Of a stretch of DNA of 64,000 nucleotides, positions 12,116 to 26,342 are shown piece by piece. This DNA comes from Lamellibrachia columna. Lineage: Eukaryota > Annelida > Polychaeta > Sabellida > Siboglinidae. Location of the stretch: positions 55,011,990 through 55,075,989 of the forward strand of contig OY759262.1 in NCBI GenBank assembly GCA_963662155.1, read 5' to 3'. Made by a program: the position numbers and the translations under genes. Each line of letters begins with the position of its first letter. The stretch's first letter is position 1. Under the pieces are notes generated by a model. That model made no database searches and was not told the origin of the DNA. It was given only the letters and a program-made list of their open reading frames with translations.

Positions 12116-12430
12116 AGGGGCGCGGTGGCATGGCGGTTAGAACGGAGGACTCTCAGTCCAGAGAACCCGGGTTCGAATCCTGTTGCTGTCGTTTCGAAGC
12201 TTTGGCAATTTCGTTCACCCCGCGTTGCCTCAGTTCACTCAACTGTATAAATGAGTACCTGGTTACAGACACATATGTGAACGAAATTCTTCGCGCAGTA
12301 ATAGCAGCGTTGCTGAATTCTTCCAATAGAAGTCGAGATGGCGTTGGAATCAACATGTCTGCCAAGGGGTGAAGTGTAAAGCGCTTTGGACAGTCCAAAG
12401 GACTTTATACCGCGTTGAAATACTTTGTAC
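12116..12430 (+). mobile_element. tRNA-derived SINE, plus strand
   Basis: The 5' head looks like a tRNA with an internal RNA polymerase III promoter: an A-box-like TGGCATGGCGG at about 12126-12136 and an exact B box GGTTCGAATCC at 12170-12180. A non-tRNA body follows and ends near AAAGGACTTTATACCGCGTTG. The tail motif AAAGCGCTTTGGACAGTCC recurs in reverse at 59935-60232, defining a family. It is not a functional tRNA: the acceptor stem does not pair. Confidence 0.85.
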
Positions 12431-13290
12431 GTAACTTTTTATTTTTGCTAGATGCTAGACGCGGACTGTGGGTCTTCTGGCTCAAGACGACGTTGAACGC
12501 GTAACGATCTGAATAGTCGAATCACAAAGAGGAACGGTCGTGCCTTAGTGACAGCACCCCCCCCCCGCATCGAGCGTTATTGACAAGTTGGCAGTGGGCC
12601 ACTATTAGTACAAAGTGCTCCCAATTCATAACTGCGGCTCGGCAGTCTGCGAATCTATCACGTAAAACCTGCACTTTGTTGTCTTGGCGGACGGAGACAA
12701 TACACGCGTCAACTTTGACCCAACAAACACGGAGAGTAGGTGTAATTACTTGTAGCGGTCGGCGGCATGTTGAATGCACCGGTTTAAGGACTGAGTGAGA
12801 CAGGTAACGTAATTAATATCATTATCCAGTTTAGTGAATGGAAGCGTCAAATTGGTGTTATCGGAATACCGCTTTTGTACAAGGATCCGTGACCTCCCAT
12901 TTGGTACATAGAGGGACAGTTATAGGTATCCTAAGTAAATTAACAAACGGTCAATAACGTAGCTAATGCAATAGCAAGTTCTAAATCATATTAAAACCTT
13001 TTCCAAAACATAACACAATCGCAGGCGCATGTTGTTAGTCTTTGTGACTGTTTCGGTGACGCCAGAGCATGTACTAATTAATAAATCATAATGAATACAC
13101 AAAAGTAAAGCCAAATAATATATGACGTTGACATTATGACCTAGTTGCTAAGTACAATCGATTTATGGCTTCGTAGAAATAAAAATAGTTTAACTGGGAC
13201 AGTTAAACTTTGCTAACTTTTCGGTTATCAACATGATATATTCAAACATGACACTTCATCGTTCTCTTCCCTTCGCTTAGTTGTGCAAAA
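12431..13290. other. Intergenic stretch, nothing recognised
   Basis: No gene, repeat array or RNA gene recognised on either strand. It contains a short poly-C tract near 12557. Confidence 0.4.
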
Positions 13291-13308
13291 AGTTCACGTA
13301 TGTATATG

Positions 13309-13340
<32 letters not shown>

Positions 13341-13402
13341 TGTATGTATGTATGTATGTATGTATGTATGTATGTATGTATGTATGTATGTATGTATGTA
13401 TG

Positions 13403-13463
<61 letters not shown>
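13291..13463. repeat. (TATG)n-(TA)n microsatellite
   Basis: About 100 bp of TATG tetranucleotides followed by about 60 bp of TA dinucleotides. All overlapping open frames are artefacts. Confidence 0.97.
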
Positions 13464-13466
<3 letters not shown>

Positions 13467-14251
13467 CGAAGCAACCCGTGCATGTTCACACACACTTCTT
13501 GAACATATTTGTAAATTTGTGGTCGAAAAACGTTTATGCTTTTTTCGACCCACTGCGACAACTCTTGCACGCTGTTCTGGGGCGCGTGACACGTGCACTG
13601 TGCTGACAACAAACACAAACGAAACATGTGTCATAACTTTTTGGAGATAATTTTACAGTATTGTTTTCCTCGCCAACCAGCTCCAGGGACTAAAGAACCC
13701 GCGGGCTCGTATTAGGGAGGAGCTATAGGCCCCTACGCTGACGGGTCGGTCCCACGGCAGCGGATACTTTTACCTTTATTAGAAGTTTACCAGATCAAAA
13801 CCAATTTTAACTATTACTGTTGTTTCTGTTTTGCATACACATGGGTGTAATAAATATTAGCGTTGTATTTTTAATCAACGATATTCTGACGATATAACAA
13901 ATGAACTTATATGTTCTTACGCCAGAGTTAATCAAGTACTTACTTTACTGCTCACAATAACAGCGACGTCTCAATTAATCAGTTCAAGTTTCAACCTGCT
14001 TTCATATTTCAAATTACACATCAGAAGCATGCCCCCAAAACGAGAAAAGTTTCACCTTCGTATAATAGTATGTTCAAAACGTCTCTAGAACGCTCAGTTA
14101 GACATATATTTCATTAACAAGTACGTCCGTTGCACCGATCCTGGAATTCTAACTAAGCTACTAACTAGCATTTACGGGGTACTTGGGGGTTGATTTCTGA
14201 CTGTGCGTGTGTGAATCCCCGGGTACCGCTATACTCTGAGTTCACGATAGG

Positions 14252-14462
14252 TTACACATTTACCCCCTTTGTGATATATTTTACTTCCTTTGCCATAGGC
14301 ACCAGGTACAAGGGACCTACGGATGTTGCGTCTCTTCCGGAAAGCACAGGCAATATGGGGTGAACGAAATTTGCCGAAAGTTTTGCAACGGCGGCAGGTG
14401 GACTTGAACAGTGGTCACCTCGGTCGACAGTCCGACACACACTGACCGCCGGGCCACGGTTG
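14252..14462 (-). mobile_element. tRNA-derived SINE, minus strand
   Basis: On the minus strand the element starts with GTGGCCCGGCGGTCAG, a tRNA-like head. A decayed B box (GTTCAAGTCCA) follows, and then a body through GTCCCTTGTACCTGGTGCC to AGTAAAATATATCACA. The body matches the SINE at 28195-28460, which shares GTCCCTTGTATCTGGTG. Confidence 0.8.
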
Positions 14463-14469
14463 CATGATG

Positions 14470-15294
14470 GTAATTAGTGTTCGTGAGTATGCCTGTATGG
14501 GAATTAAGGATTATGCTAACGTGTTAACTGGGATACATTTAATTGTTGACCCTTTAAAATTGGCCGCAACCTATAGGGGCCTACGGGTCAACGTGCAGTT
14601 GTGCATACTTCTACTTCGATAATTGGCAGAGCTGTAGTCCATGTGTCAGGAAATACGTACGATATCTGATCAAAACAGAAGTTTGACAACCCAGTAGCTA
14701 AGCCGTGCATGATATATAAGTCTACCAGAAAGCCCCACCGCGGCGCGGGTAAGTCGGCGTAGGCGGGTCCACAAGGTGCCTGCCTCAGCAGGTGTCTCCA
14801 CCGCACGGAGGTATATATGTAAACACAGACACTAACGTGTACAATCAACCTACAATACTTACCTATTGATACTAATGCTGCTGGTCTCGAACACTTGCAC
14901 GCATCCCGACTCTGTCCAAATATATATGAAGTCAAGTGTACGTACAGTGACACCAATATCACGGACGAAGTGTCGAGACGTCTGCTCTCCCACAGCTGTT
15001 TGGTGCAGCGCCGCACGCGTCGTTTATTGCGTTGCTACGCGCACTGCGCATGACCGCCATTCTGCCGACGGCGTCGTTAGCAACGGCACACCCACACCCA
15101 GGTTTTCGCGCCTCGCATCGATGTATTTGAATCGGAATCACACGAGTCTCGCTTATTGTGGATCGTTCATTACATGTACATATCAGATAATTTGATGCCA
15201 TGTATTTTAATGAAGAACATGTGTAGCTTCGAAGGGGTTTTGCTCGAGATGGTGCGACTACAACTATATAACATATATGGGTATGCTATGGCTA

Positions 15295-15297
<3 letters not shown>
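14470..15297. other. Intergenic stretch, nothing recognised
   Basis: Moderately GC-rich around 14740-15100 with CpG-containing motifs, which could mark a promoter. I cannot link it to a gene. Confidence 0.3.

Positions 15298-15379
<82 letters not shown>
15298..15379. repeat. (TA)n microsatellite
   Basis: About 80 bp of uninterrupted TA dinucleotides. Confidence 0.98.
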
Positions 15380-15382
<3 letters not shown>

Positions 15383-16200
15383 TGAGTTAGGGTGTGTGGC
15401 AGTAGGTAGTTGGAGATGGTGATCAGATGAGAGGTTGCTATGCCTGCCACATGGTCCTGAGTCCTCATGTGAGCCTGGTCCTGGCCTAGGTTGGATGGTC
15501 GTTTAGTGTAGGCCCCCGGGGGGGGGTACTGCCATACCAAAGCGGTGGGGGTGTGCCGCCAGAGCCCCATGGAGCACTTGGGGAAAGAGAGAGAGAAATC
15601 AAGAAATTTATGGTCACCAAGAGAGAATTATTGAACAATTTATCTAATATCTATAAATGTAAGGTAAGCCCGGGCGGAACGTTTTCATTGGGAAATGTCC
15701 TCTTCGATGAAAGAGAGAATTATTAGGTTTAATTGGTGCACAAAGAGAGAAAATCTACATTTTTTCTTCGGACAGAGATAGAAAAATGGCCAAAAACAGG
15801 GGCATTTGCGCGGACATACATGTATACCTCAGTATAGGGAGTACCCCCCCCCGGATGTAGGCAACCGTCTCATGGATCTATATGGCACTCCAAAAACCCA
15901 ACGGGAGTGGTGCGCTGCCACATTCTCACCCATGTTCATAATTTTGACAGTAAACGGTTTTATTTCGTCATATCTTAATTCATGTTTTCACTAATATTTG
16001 GATAAACACAGTTCACAATAGACCACTTTCACAGTTCGCGATAAATTAACATAGTGCATTCACTGTTCAAATTCTAAGACATGTGCTGGTTTTTTCAGAT
16101 CGATATCCGGTATGAGTATATTGTGATCCATTGGCGGATCCACACCCTGAGAAGGACGAGTGCCCTGTTTCCACAAAAAGAAACCAGATGGCAGGACTAT

Positions 16201-16203
16201 ACA

Positions 16204-16259
<56 letters not shown>

Positions 16260-16283
16260 CACACGAGCGCGCGCGCACACACA
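16201..16283. repeat. (ACGC)n microsatellite
   Basis: ACGC tetranucleotides degrading to CGCG/CACA at the right end. The same motif recurs at 217-297, 55725-55770, 56842-56920 and 61847-61949, so it is a favoured simple repeat of this genome. Confidence 0.97.
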
Positions 16284-16689
16284 ATAGTCACCGTATTTTA
16301 AGGCCACCCTTCTGGTGCAATAACCTTATAAAAAGGGTGGCTTCTCGTGAGGGGGAATTATCATGGGAACGCCTTATTTGCTACATGGCAAAGTTGGCCT
16401 CTAGTAAATAGGTAGCTTCTTGTGATAAGGGCCTTATAAGAGCCTTATAAGGGCCTCATAGGAGGGGCGCCACTGTATGTACAAACATACGAAATACAGT
16501 ACATATAGTGCACATTAAATATAAACGAAGTAAGTAAAATATGTCTTAGTTCATATAGTAGGAGTCATCTCCAAGTCGGGTTATCTTGGGCAAGTGGGTA
16601 CCACTGCGATGAGTCTACAGCAGTGTGGATCAAAGCGCACTCTGCCACTCGAGACCCACCCGTCGCCCATGACCAGTTAGCTACCCGAT

Positions 16690-17110
16690 GCTTACCCACC
16701 GCCAGAGATCCGCCCACAGCACTAGACCCGCCCGTCACCCCTGGTTAGTTCGCCGCCCGAGACCAGTCATCCTCCCGAGACTTGTCCACCGCCCGAGACC
16801 CGCCCGTGACCAGTCAGCCGCCCGAGTTCTGCCCACCGCCCGAGACCCGCCCACCATGCGACACCTGCCCACCACCCGAGACCCTCCCACCATCCGACAC
16901 CTGCCCACCTCCCGAGACCCTCCCACCATCCTACACCTGCCCACCACCCGAGACCCTCCTACCATCCGACACCTGTCCGCCACCCGAGACCCTCCCACCA
17001 TCCGACACCTGCCCACCTCCCGAGATCCGCCCGCCGCCCGAGACTTGCCCATTGCACGAGACTACCTGGTCCAGTCAGCCGCCAGAGATCTGCCCGCCGC
17101 CCGAGGATAT
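16690..17110. repeat. GC-rich ~36-bp minisatellite
   Basis: Diverged copies of CCCACCATCCGACACCTGCC followed by CACCACCCGAGACCCT. The centre (16850-17010) is the most regular and the edges are degraded. All three frames read as Pro/Arg-rich repeats on both strands, so the long open frames here are not evidence of a gene. Confidence 0.9.
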
Positions 17111-17484
17111 ATAATAATATACAAGCCCCACATGACGACATTTGAGACACGTATAGGACTGTTACTACAATATTTGGTTTTTTATTAAGTTTTGTAATTA
17201 TGTTACTATTTACTTAAGATGTGTCTACGTATCTGTGTTAACTGTCTTTCTGGATTAAATTAGAACAAGTAGGCCAAATCGTGCTTGCCCCTAAATGGGT
17301 GCACTTTGCCCCACACTACCCTATGTTTTTTCTTTGTTGAAACTAATACTTTCCGACTCTCTAATTTGAAGTACTTACAAGTTGTACTTCCGTCGACAAT
17401 CGATCCTGCGATGCAGTAAAGACTGTTTGGAGAACAAGGTTTGTTTTGAAAGTCTGTCGTTATCCATACGAGCCAAAGGACCTG

Positions 17485-17650
17485 TCCGTCTGAGGCAGGC
17501 CGGTCCTCTGGGTTTTGAAAAGGGGGGTTCGAGCGTACACAATCAGCCGGGAATTTCTGGGATGATTTCTTAAAAATGCTAAGTTAATGCAGTTAAACAA
17601 AAAGTCTCGCAAAAGGGGGGGTTCGTTCCAAACCCCCGAAGACGGGCGTG
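17485..17650 (+). repeat. Interspersed repeat family C, plus-strand copy
   Basis: It matches the minus-strand segment at 1880-2025: GGTTTTGAAAAGGGGGGTTCG, then GCGTAC, an AATCAGC motif, and TTTCTGGGATGATTTCT. Class unknown. Confidence 0.6.
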
Positions 17651-17914
17651 TTTGCTATGCTGCAATGTGTCATAATATATTATTGTCTCCCAATGTGAAG
17701 TAGGCTACATTAATGCAACACCCAGGCGCGTAGGTAGCCGGACACACGTACGCACGTCAATATGGCAAACAAATAAAAAAATCCAATCTGCACCCAGAAA
17801 TGGAATAGTCCATCCCAACTCTGGCCGGCATCCATCTTGGAGTGCAAGCTCAAATCAGACAACTGATGAGGCCTACCCGGCGCCATCTACGCTCACTGCA
17901 AAAGACACACTATT

Positions 17915-18600
17915 GACGTGACTGTTGTGCATGCTAGCAAAGGCCTACTAATTAGAAGTATGATGGGCACATTCCCGTACATCGCATTCTCCTTCAACTA
18001 CTCAGCCCAGAGGTTGCGTGTCTTTCAGGCTGAGCTCGAGTTAGACGAGGATGCACAAGCTGGTATGAACAACATAACTAATCTGCTATCGTTTTGTTTT
18101 TGACAATATGGTCCAGCCGTGGGAACGCTCTGTATACATTCAAGTCTACATTCGCTGTTGTAGACACTGTCCTGTGGTATTTCGAAGAATATGGGAACGG
18201 CAAAGTCAGAAGCTACATCCATCAAGAATGCTTCATCATAACCCTAGTGATCATTGAACATGTTCTCCAGAGTCGGCTTCCTCTGACCATGTCCTACAGT
18301 CCAAACAGTGTAATATCTGTCAAAAGAGGCAGAGCTTACACAAATCACTACAATCGCCCAGCTGCAGCAGGAGAGGGCCAGAAGTATGGAATGCATGCTT
18401 TGAATGTGCTGTAGAGATAGTGGGAAGGTTTGAGAATGAGGCGAGCAAGCCCGCAATGTTGGTAAACAGAGGCACCGTCCGTGAGAACGTGCCCACTGAT
18501 ATAACAGACGCGCCCAGCCAGTGTTGGGTGAGAGCGATGTATCTGCTGTTCGTGAATCACTTGCTGCAGGAAATTGGCACATGTCTGTTAGTAGCAGTCT
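17915..18600 (+). pseudogene. hAT-type transposase remnant (ZMYM1/DUF4371-like)
   Basis: Pieces in two or more frames recall the transposase-derived proteins annotated as zinc finger MYM-type 1-like or DUF4371 hAT proteins: RLRVFQAELELDEDAQAGMN, then RGNALYTFKSTFAVVDTVLW and ECFIITLVIIEHVLQSRLPL, and finally RENVPTD followed by LLFVNHLLQEIGTCLL. The order is that of the family's central region. In-frame stops and frame changes show it is dead. The call rests on remembered family sequence, so a protein search is needed. Confidence 0.6.
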
Positions 18601-18810
18601 TGGGTTCAAATGCAAATGCATTTGAAAATGTTGCATTTAAATGCACTGTCGTCTCTTTCTCTCTTATTGGCACTTGCATTTGAATGAAAAACATTTTTGC
18701 GTTTGACTAAAAAAACATTTGCATTTGATTAAAATCATTTGCAGTTGATTAAAAACATTTGTATTTGCACTTGATTAAAAAACATTTTTATTTGAATCAA
18801 AACATTTGAT
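18600..18810. repeat. Degenerate ATTTGCATTTGATTAAAA array
   Basis: Irregular copies of AAAACATTTGCATTTGATTA, some carrying the octamer ATTTGCAT. It also has a small palindrome around ATGCAAATGCATTTGAAAAT. Most likely degenerate simple sequence. Confidence 0.7.
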
Positions 18811-19495
18811 ACTTTTAACGCAGATTTCTCACTTGGTTGCAAGTTGCCAGCCCCAAATATTTACGGAGTCCGGCGGTCATGTGACCGGCGCGCCGCTTTT
18901 TCGTGACCAATCGAGTAAATTTAAAAACATGGACGCAGTTGATTCGTGCTAAACGTTCGAAAAATACACAAACCATGTCACAGGAAAGAGGTTTTGTTCC
19001 CATACACAACTGTTTGAAATTATTTACTCAACGGCACACTGCATTGAAAATATAACAATTTATCACAATGCAAACTCAATTTCGTTTTGAATGCGCCGCA
19101 ATCTTGTTTTGAATCTATAGAACTGGACCACTTTTGCCCTTTTCGCCAAAATTTGGCAAGACCCTGTAAAAAACATTAATGGCTGATGATTTCACCGAAA
19201 CTAAATGCTAAAAGTGTAAAGACGAATTAGCATGTCGTAAGTGATACTAAATAGGTTCATTTTATTCTCGCGAAATGAGCCAGAAACGATACGAGCAAAA
19301 ACGAATTCAACTGAGGTCAGACTTCGTCTTCAGGAGGGACTTTTTAATGTGGCGTGCACCATAAACTTATAAAGTGAGCTCTCGTTAGAAGAAGTACGGT
19401 AACGCTGTATTGTGGAATTTAGTATTTGACTTGTCGTAGCTGCGATATCACGCAGATTTTAGTCCTGTGTCTCCAGAAAATACCGACCGGCGGCA

Positions 19496-20970
19496 ATGGA
19501 CAAATATATCCTGTATCCTTTTATATAGATCACATAGTCTTTTAGCAGCTTCACAATACAAGACCATGTGAGCGATAATGTGTGTTGAAGTCGGCTTTCA
19601 CACATGGGTTCGTTTTATTAATTGGCACTAAGACTAAGTGGCGGTTCTGTTTCTTCTTAACAGCCCTAGCTGTGACTTCTGGTAGGTTTTTAGGTGTGCA
19701 TCCTAAAAGCTAAGCCCATCCTTAGGCTTAGGCTTAACTCAACTAATCGTAAGGTTACCCAGCACTGCCACTAACAGTATGGCGCGGACCCTGAAATTAA
19801 GATGATGTGTGTTCAACAAGGTTTTCCTAGTAAACCACTGGCGTGATATTCCTAATTGTAGTTGCAAATGGTTATGTTTTAGTAACTGTTATAGGTGCAT
19901 AGGCCCAGAACCATGACTTGTTTCTCTTTAATATTCATACTATTGTACTACCCCCCCAGTACATAACAGTCTTAAAGAATACATTTCAGTTTTGTAGCAC
20001 CAGCATTAAAATAACCCTTTTGTCTTGTGTCATACTGTTGTACCATGCATACCTCCAGTTTCTGGAGTAACTTTTTTAATTTAAAAACCTTACTTGAAAG
20101 GCTTTATGCACACTGCAGTCAACAATAGTTTTATGTTTTGTAAACTTTGGTTATCCCATTACAATAGCAGTTACGTCAATAATGTGTTTGTTACAACTTG
20201 TATGTATAAATAAGTCTAATGAATGTGTTCTTTATCCCATTTGTAAAATCTAGTCTTGTGGCTTAATCAAAACATGGTTTATGTTGCTATTTTATGTCGT
20301 GTGGACATAGTTTTCCTTGACATCGTCATTTAGTAGTCTGGCCGTGGAACTAGGAAGTGAGGAGTATGCAGTAATCGCTTTCAACTCTCTACGGGTTGAA
20401 AAGGAAACCAAGCGGAACGATATCAAGAAGAATCTCTCCGTCAGCGGCAGAACTCTTCATATGTAATAAGTTTCCATATTTGGAGATCAGCCAATTGCTT
20501 CTTGTCCACTGGTTTTTTACTTTGAAAGATGTATTGTTATTTTTTTTTAATAACTTATCATTTATAGTTTAACAACAGCTATGGGGAAACATTATAAAGC
20601 TCATTAACAGAAAACATATTTACTGTTCAGAAACAGCATAGTTAAGACAATCAATATTGCTTTTGTCTGGGAAATACATTTTTTTCATCGGTCCTGCTTT
20701 TGTAATGGTCAATACTTTCAATTTTGTAATGGTAAAATCGATCTATTTGTCACACATGATGCCGATGTAGGCACATATTATTTCTATGATCTCAAGTCAT
20801 TTCCCATTTTTTTCCATGACTAATCAGTCTCAGGGTCATGTTCCTAAGTTACAATGTGTCTTTGTTGTAGGAAGCTGGAAGCCAGTGATGCTCGGCAAGC
20901 CCGCATTGGCATCAATTCGTTTCTGGATCAGCTGCATCTCGTGGTACAAACACTGGAACAGTTCGGATGA
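19496..20970 (+). CDS. LAGE3: LAGE3/Pcc1-type KEOPS (EKC) complex subunit, 3 exons
   Basis: Proposed coding exons are 19496-19512, 20334-20462 and 20871-20970 (17+129+100 nt, 81 residues plus stop). Splices are CCT|GTATCC...TTTAG|T (phase 2) and CATAT|GTAATA...TTGTAG|G (phase 2), so the frame is kept throughout. Exon 2 encodes AVIAFNSLRVEKETKRNDIK and then KKNLSVSGRTLH. Exon 3 encodes SDARQARIGINSFLDQLHLV and VQTLEQFG. These match the Pcc1/LAGE3 pattern (AxIAYNSLRVDxE, LSV, then SVNSFLDxLxLVxxT.xxFG), and the length is typical. Pcc1 dimerises and binds Kae1 in KEOPS, which makes t6A37 on ANN-decoding tRNAs in the cytosol and nucleus. Exons 2-3 are firm. The tiny first exon (MDKYI) is inferred from phase and N-terminal position and has a non-ideal donor. 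The exon 2 acceptor is a tandem TAGTAG, so a 3-nt alternative (with or without Ser7) is possible. Confidence 0.88.
19780..19960 (+). repeat. Interspersed repeat family B, copy 1 (LAGE3 intron 1)
   Basis: A ~160 bp segment with CTGAAATTAAGATGATGTGT, GTTCAACAAGGTTTTC and GTTGCAAATGGTTATGTTTT recurs at 55195-55360 with small differences. Copy 1 has an extra stretch after GGTTTTC. No coding frame or terminal repeat; class unknown. It lies in the proposed LAGE3 intron. Confidence 0.65.
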
Positions 20971-21089
20971 CTCACAGACAACAGAGATGATATAATTGAC
21001 AGCAGAACTGTGATAACCAAGACACAAGTGCCACAGTAGAATGTGGCGACTCGGTACTAGTGATACCTAAAACCATGAGTGGACAACTG

Positions 21090-21840
21090 TAAGATTGTAC
21101 TTGTGGAGTACAACAGAAATGTGAGATTGTGACAGCAGGTACTTGTGAACCACATTATCTGTTGGATTGTGACAGTAGGTACTTGACATAACCAAGATTG
21201 TGACAGCAGGTACTTGTGAACCACAACAGAAATGGAGATTGTAACAGCAGGTACTTGTGAACCACAATAGAAACTGAGATATTGTAACAGCAGGTACTTG
21301 TGAACTACAATAGAAACTGAGATATTGTAACAGCAGGTACTTGTGAACTACAATAGAAACTGAGATATTGTAACAGCAGGTACTTGTGAACTACAATAGA
21401 AACTGAGAGATTGTAACAGCAGGTACTTGTGAACCATAACAGAAAGTGGGAGATTGTGACAACAGATACTTATGAACTACAGGAAAAACAGTAAGATTAT
21501 GACAGCAGGTACTTACGAACCACAACAGAAATGTGAGATTGTAGCACCAGGTACTTATGAACAACAACAGAAATTCGAGATTGTGACAGCAGGTACTTAC
21601 GAACTACATCATAAACTGGGAGATTGTAATCACATGTACTTATGAACCGCAACAGAAATATGAGGTTGTGACAGCATGTACTCATGAACCACAACAGAAA
21701 CTGTAAGACTATAGCACCAGGTACTTATGAACCACAACAGAGATTGGGAGATTGTAGCAGCAGTTACTTGTGAACCATGACATAAATTTTGAAATTTAAA
21801 ATTGAGTACTTATAAATCACAATAGAAATCATTACAGACA
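21090..21840. repeat. ~42-bp minisatellite between LAGE3 and TIMM9
   Basis: About 17 diverged copies of GAGATTGTAACAGCAGGTAC followed by TTGTGAACCACAATAGAAACT. The copies at 21240-21430 are the most alike and those at both ends are more diverged. It fills much of the gap between the convergent 3' ends of LAGE3 and TIMM9. Confidence 0.93.
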
Positions 21841-22154
21841 ATATAATTTACATATATATCTCATTCTGCAACAGTGCGCTTCCTTCGCTGCTGTCAGACT
21901 GTTGTGGTGCAAGTTCTAGAAGGCATATATATAGTATTGTATACTGAATTAAAGAAGAGATATGAATAGCAACACATGTTTGAATACAGGTTTATTATTG
22001 TAATTTGTGATGTTCAGTAATTCTTATGTGGTGACATGACATTCTGCATGATGAATCCACAAACTGGCTACAGTCTCTTGTGACAAACGTGATGAAAGTA
22101 ATTGTCTTTCACAAAGCGTTTTTTATCCTAATGTGTCTGGTGGAACTTGTGGTG

Positions 22155-23845
22155 CTATGCTATCAATGAGTGGACTTTTCCTGATTCGTTCTGTTGCATC
22201 TGAGTCTCTTGGAACCTCTGAGATATGCGCTGTGTGATCTTCAGGTATTTGTCCATGCAGTTCGTTGTACAACTTTGCTGCAACAAACATCAGTAGGATA
22301 TCTTAGTGTCTGCAATTTGTGAACCAGTTTCACTGGTAATAAAATCTATAGTGCATGAATAATTTAATATGTGCTGTTGGATTAATAAAAAGAGTATATA
22401 CTTTTGCTAAAATCATCGAATGGATCAACTTTAGTCTTTACATCGGGTAACCTGTGAAAGTGTGAATAGCCTTTTCTTGTAGTAAAGCGGAATCTCATTG
22501 TTAAGTTCACCATCGGGACTGGGCTGTGACCAGTGACCTGAATAGTGAGACTGTATTAGAGGGACTAACGTTTGCTTAGCCAAGACTAGAAGTAGTGACA
22601 GTCTTCAATATTAAATTGTAATTCTATTACAATTTTTATTAGCTATCTTAATCAGTATTTAATTATCATTTTAGACCAATGTAGACATAAATATCAGTGT
22701 ATAAAACATTTTTATTATTATTAAATATCCTATACTTTATTGTTATGGAAATAATTTTTTTTCACGTCTGGTCAATGTTTGCTTTATTTTTTTCACAATC
22801 CAGGCCAGTCTCTGTGATTGATGTAAACGTATTTCCCTAAAAAACACTGTTTATTTTCCTGATAAGGTTGATAACCTGGTGAATACGAAGTTGCTGAAGT
22901 TGAACACATGTTGATGCAATTCAAAGTGCTGTGTACTGAGGGAGCTATGGTTAAATGACATCAATTCCGTGTAGTGCAGTGTTGTCCATTGCTGTTCTGA
23001 GATCATCCCTAAAGGCAGCTGGTAAGGTGTACAACCAACCACAAGACCTGTCACGTTTCTGTTTTAAATCTATATTTTGACTTGAAATGCTGTATTAATA
23101 AAGCTATTCCATTGGTTAATAGGCCTACAGCATTCCTTATCCAACTGAGCATCACCATCTATCAGGCTACAAAACTGACCTACATCATACCACATCTGCT
23201 AGGTTTTACTGGAAATCTAGCTAGCATTAAAAGTATTTGTGCTTTGACCGCTGTCATTCGATTGTATACTTGTTTGATGGACACAAGAAAAGTTGTAGTA
23301 GAGCTTCACTTACCTCTGAATCCAGCACCTTCCTTGTCGTGAAGTCATGTACACAGTCTGTGAAGCACATCTCTGAGAGTTTGTTGTAGGACAAGAGGAA
23401 TTCACGAAACTGAAACAATAAACATGTTTACATAATTCCACATGTTATCCATGTCCATCCATTAGTAATTTGGATGAAATCTCAATGTCTCCCCGCCGGA
23501 GTACATACGAAACTGGCTTGGGGAACAGACAAACCTCCATAAACACAGTGCGGTCAAATTTAGGACAGTCATTGGTTGAAGAATTAGAGCTCCTTCAACT
23601 GACCAAAACTAAATAAAAAATTTTTTTACAAATGAGCTAGCGTGTTGTAGTGGATACTGGATAGGTTAAGTTTCTTGCAAAACGATTCTGAAATCAGATG
23701 AGCGAAAAACCCAGTCACAGGTTTTTTACGGTGTGTGACATGAGCTGCTGGTTGGTGATCACCAGTACTCCGCTACGGAGGAAGAAGCTTTAAATACCTG
23801 CTTCATCGTAGTCTCTGTCTGCTGGTCAAGCTTCGGAACCGACAT
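22155..23845 (-). CDS. TIMM9: Mitochondrial import chaperone Tim9, 3 exons
   Basis: Minus-strand coding exons are 23845-23798, 23409-23314 and 22277-22155 (48+96+123 nt: 88 residues plus stop). Introns are CAG|GTATTT...TTTCAG|TTTCG and GAG|GTAAGTG...TTGCAG|CAAAG, both phase 0. The protein starts [16 protein letters not shown], continues [20 protein letters not shown] and HDFTTRKV, and ends with [20 protein letters not shown] and [10 protein letters not shown]. It has the twin CX3C motif of small Tims: C31-x3-C35 and C51-x3-C55 with a 15-residue spacer. Length is within one or two residues of human TIMM9. Tim9 pairs with Tim10 as an alternating hexamer that escorts hydrophobic precursors across the intermembrane space; the cysteines are oxidised by Mia40. 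It is convergent with LAGE3 and head-to-head with TALPID3. A second open frame through exon 3 (KLYNELHGQ...) is a shadow. Confidence 0.97.
23600..23715 (+). repeat. Family A fragment in TIMM9 intron 1
   Basis: ACAAATGAGCTAGCGTGTTG and GTGGATACTGGATAGGTT match the right-hand third of the family A repeat (7330-7408). Only this part is present. Confidence 0.6.
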
Positions 23846-24020
23846 CTTGTCTGAAGTAATGATAATGTACATTTTATTAAACCTATAAAACTGAGATTTC
23901 AATAATAAAATGTTATTGCCCAGTGACCTTCTGTGCACAATAAAAAATTTACTGCTCCAACAATAACTACATTAATCTGAAACAGCAGGATAAAAATGAT
24001 GGAGGGTATACATGATGTAG

Positions 24021-26342
<2,322 letters not shown>

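Noticed and set aside
12116..12190. A functional tRNA gene at the SINE head
   Set aside because: A and B boxes are good, but the acceptor stem does not pair and the sequence runs into a body shared with another copy at 59935-60232.
16688..17188. 166-residue Arg/Pro-rich open frame and its antisense partners
   Set aside because: Produced by a ~36 bp GC-rich tandem repeat; frames are open on both strands and the composition is purely repetitive.
20786..20995. 69-residue plus-strand frame over LAGE3 exon 3
   Set aside because: A shadow in another frame; the LAGE3 frame matches the conserved NSFLDQL block and splices in phase.
22155..22470. Minus-strand exon pair reading [16 protein letters not shown] then [17 protein letters not shown]
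   Set aside because: The second part overlaps TIMM9 exon 3 in another frame. The TIMM9 frame gives the twin CX3C protein with both splice phases correct, so this pair is a chance reading.
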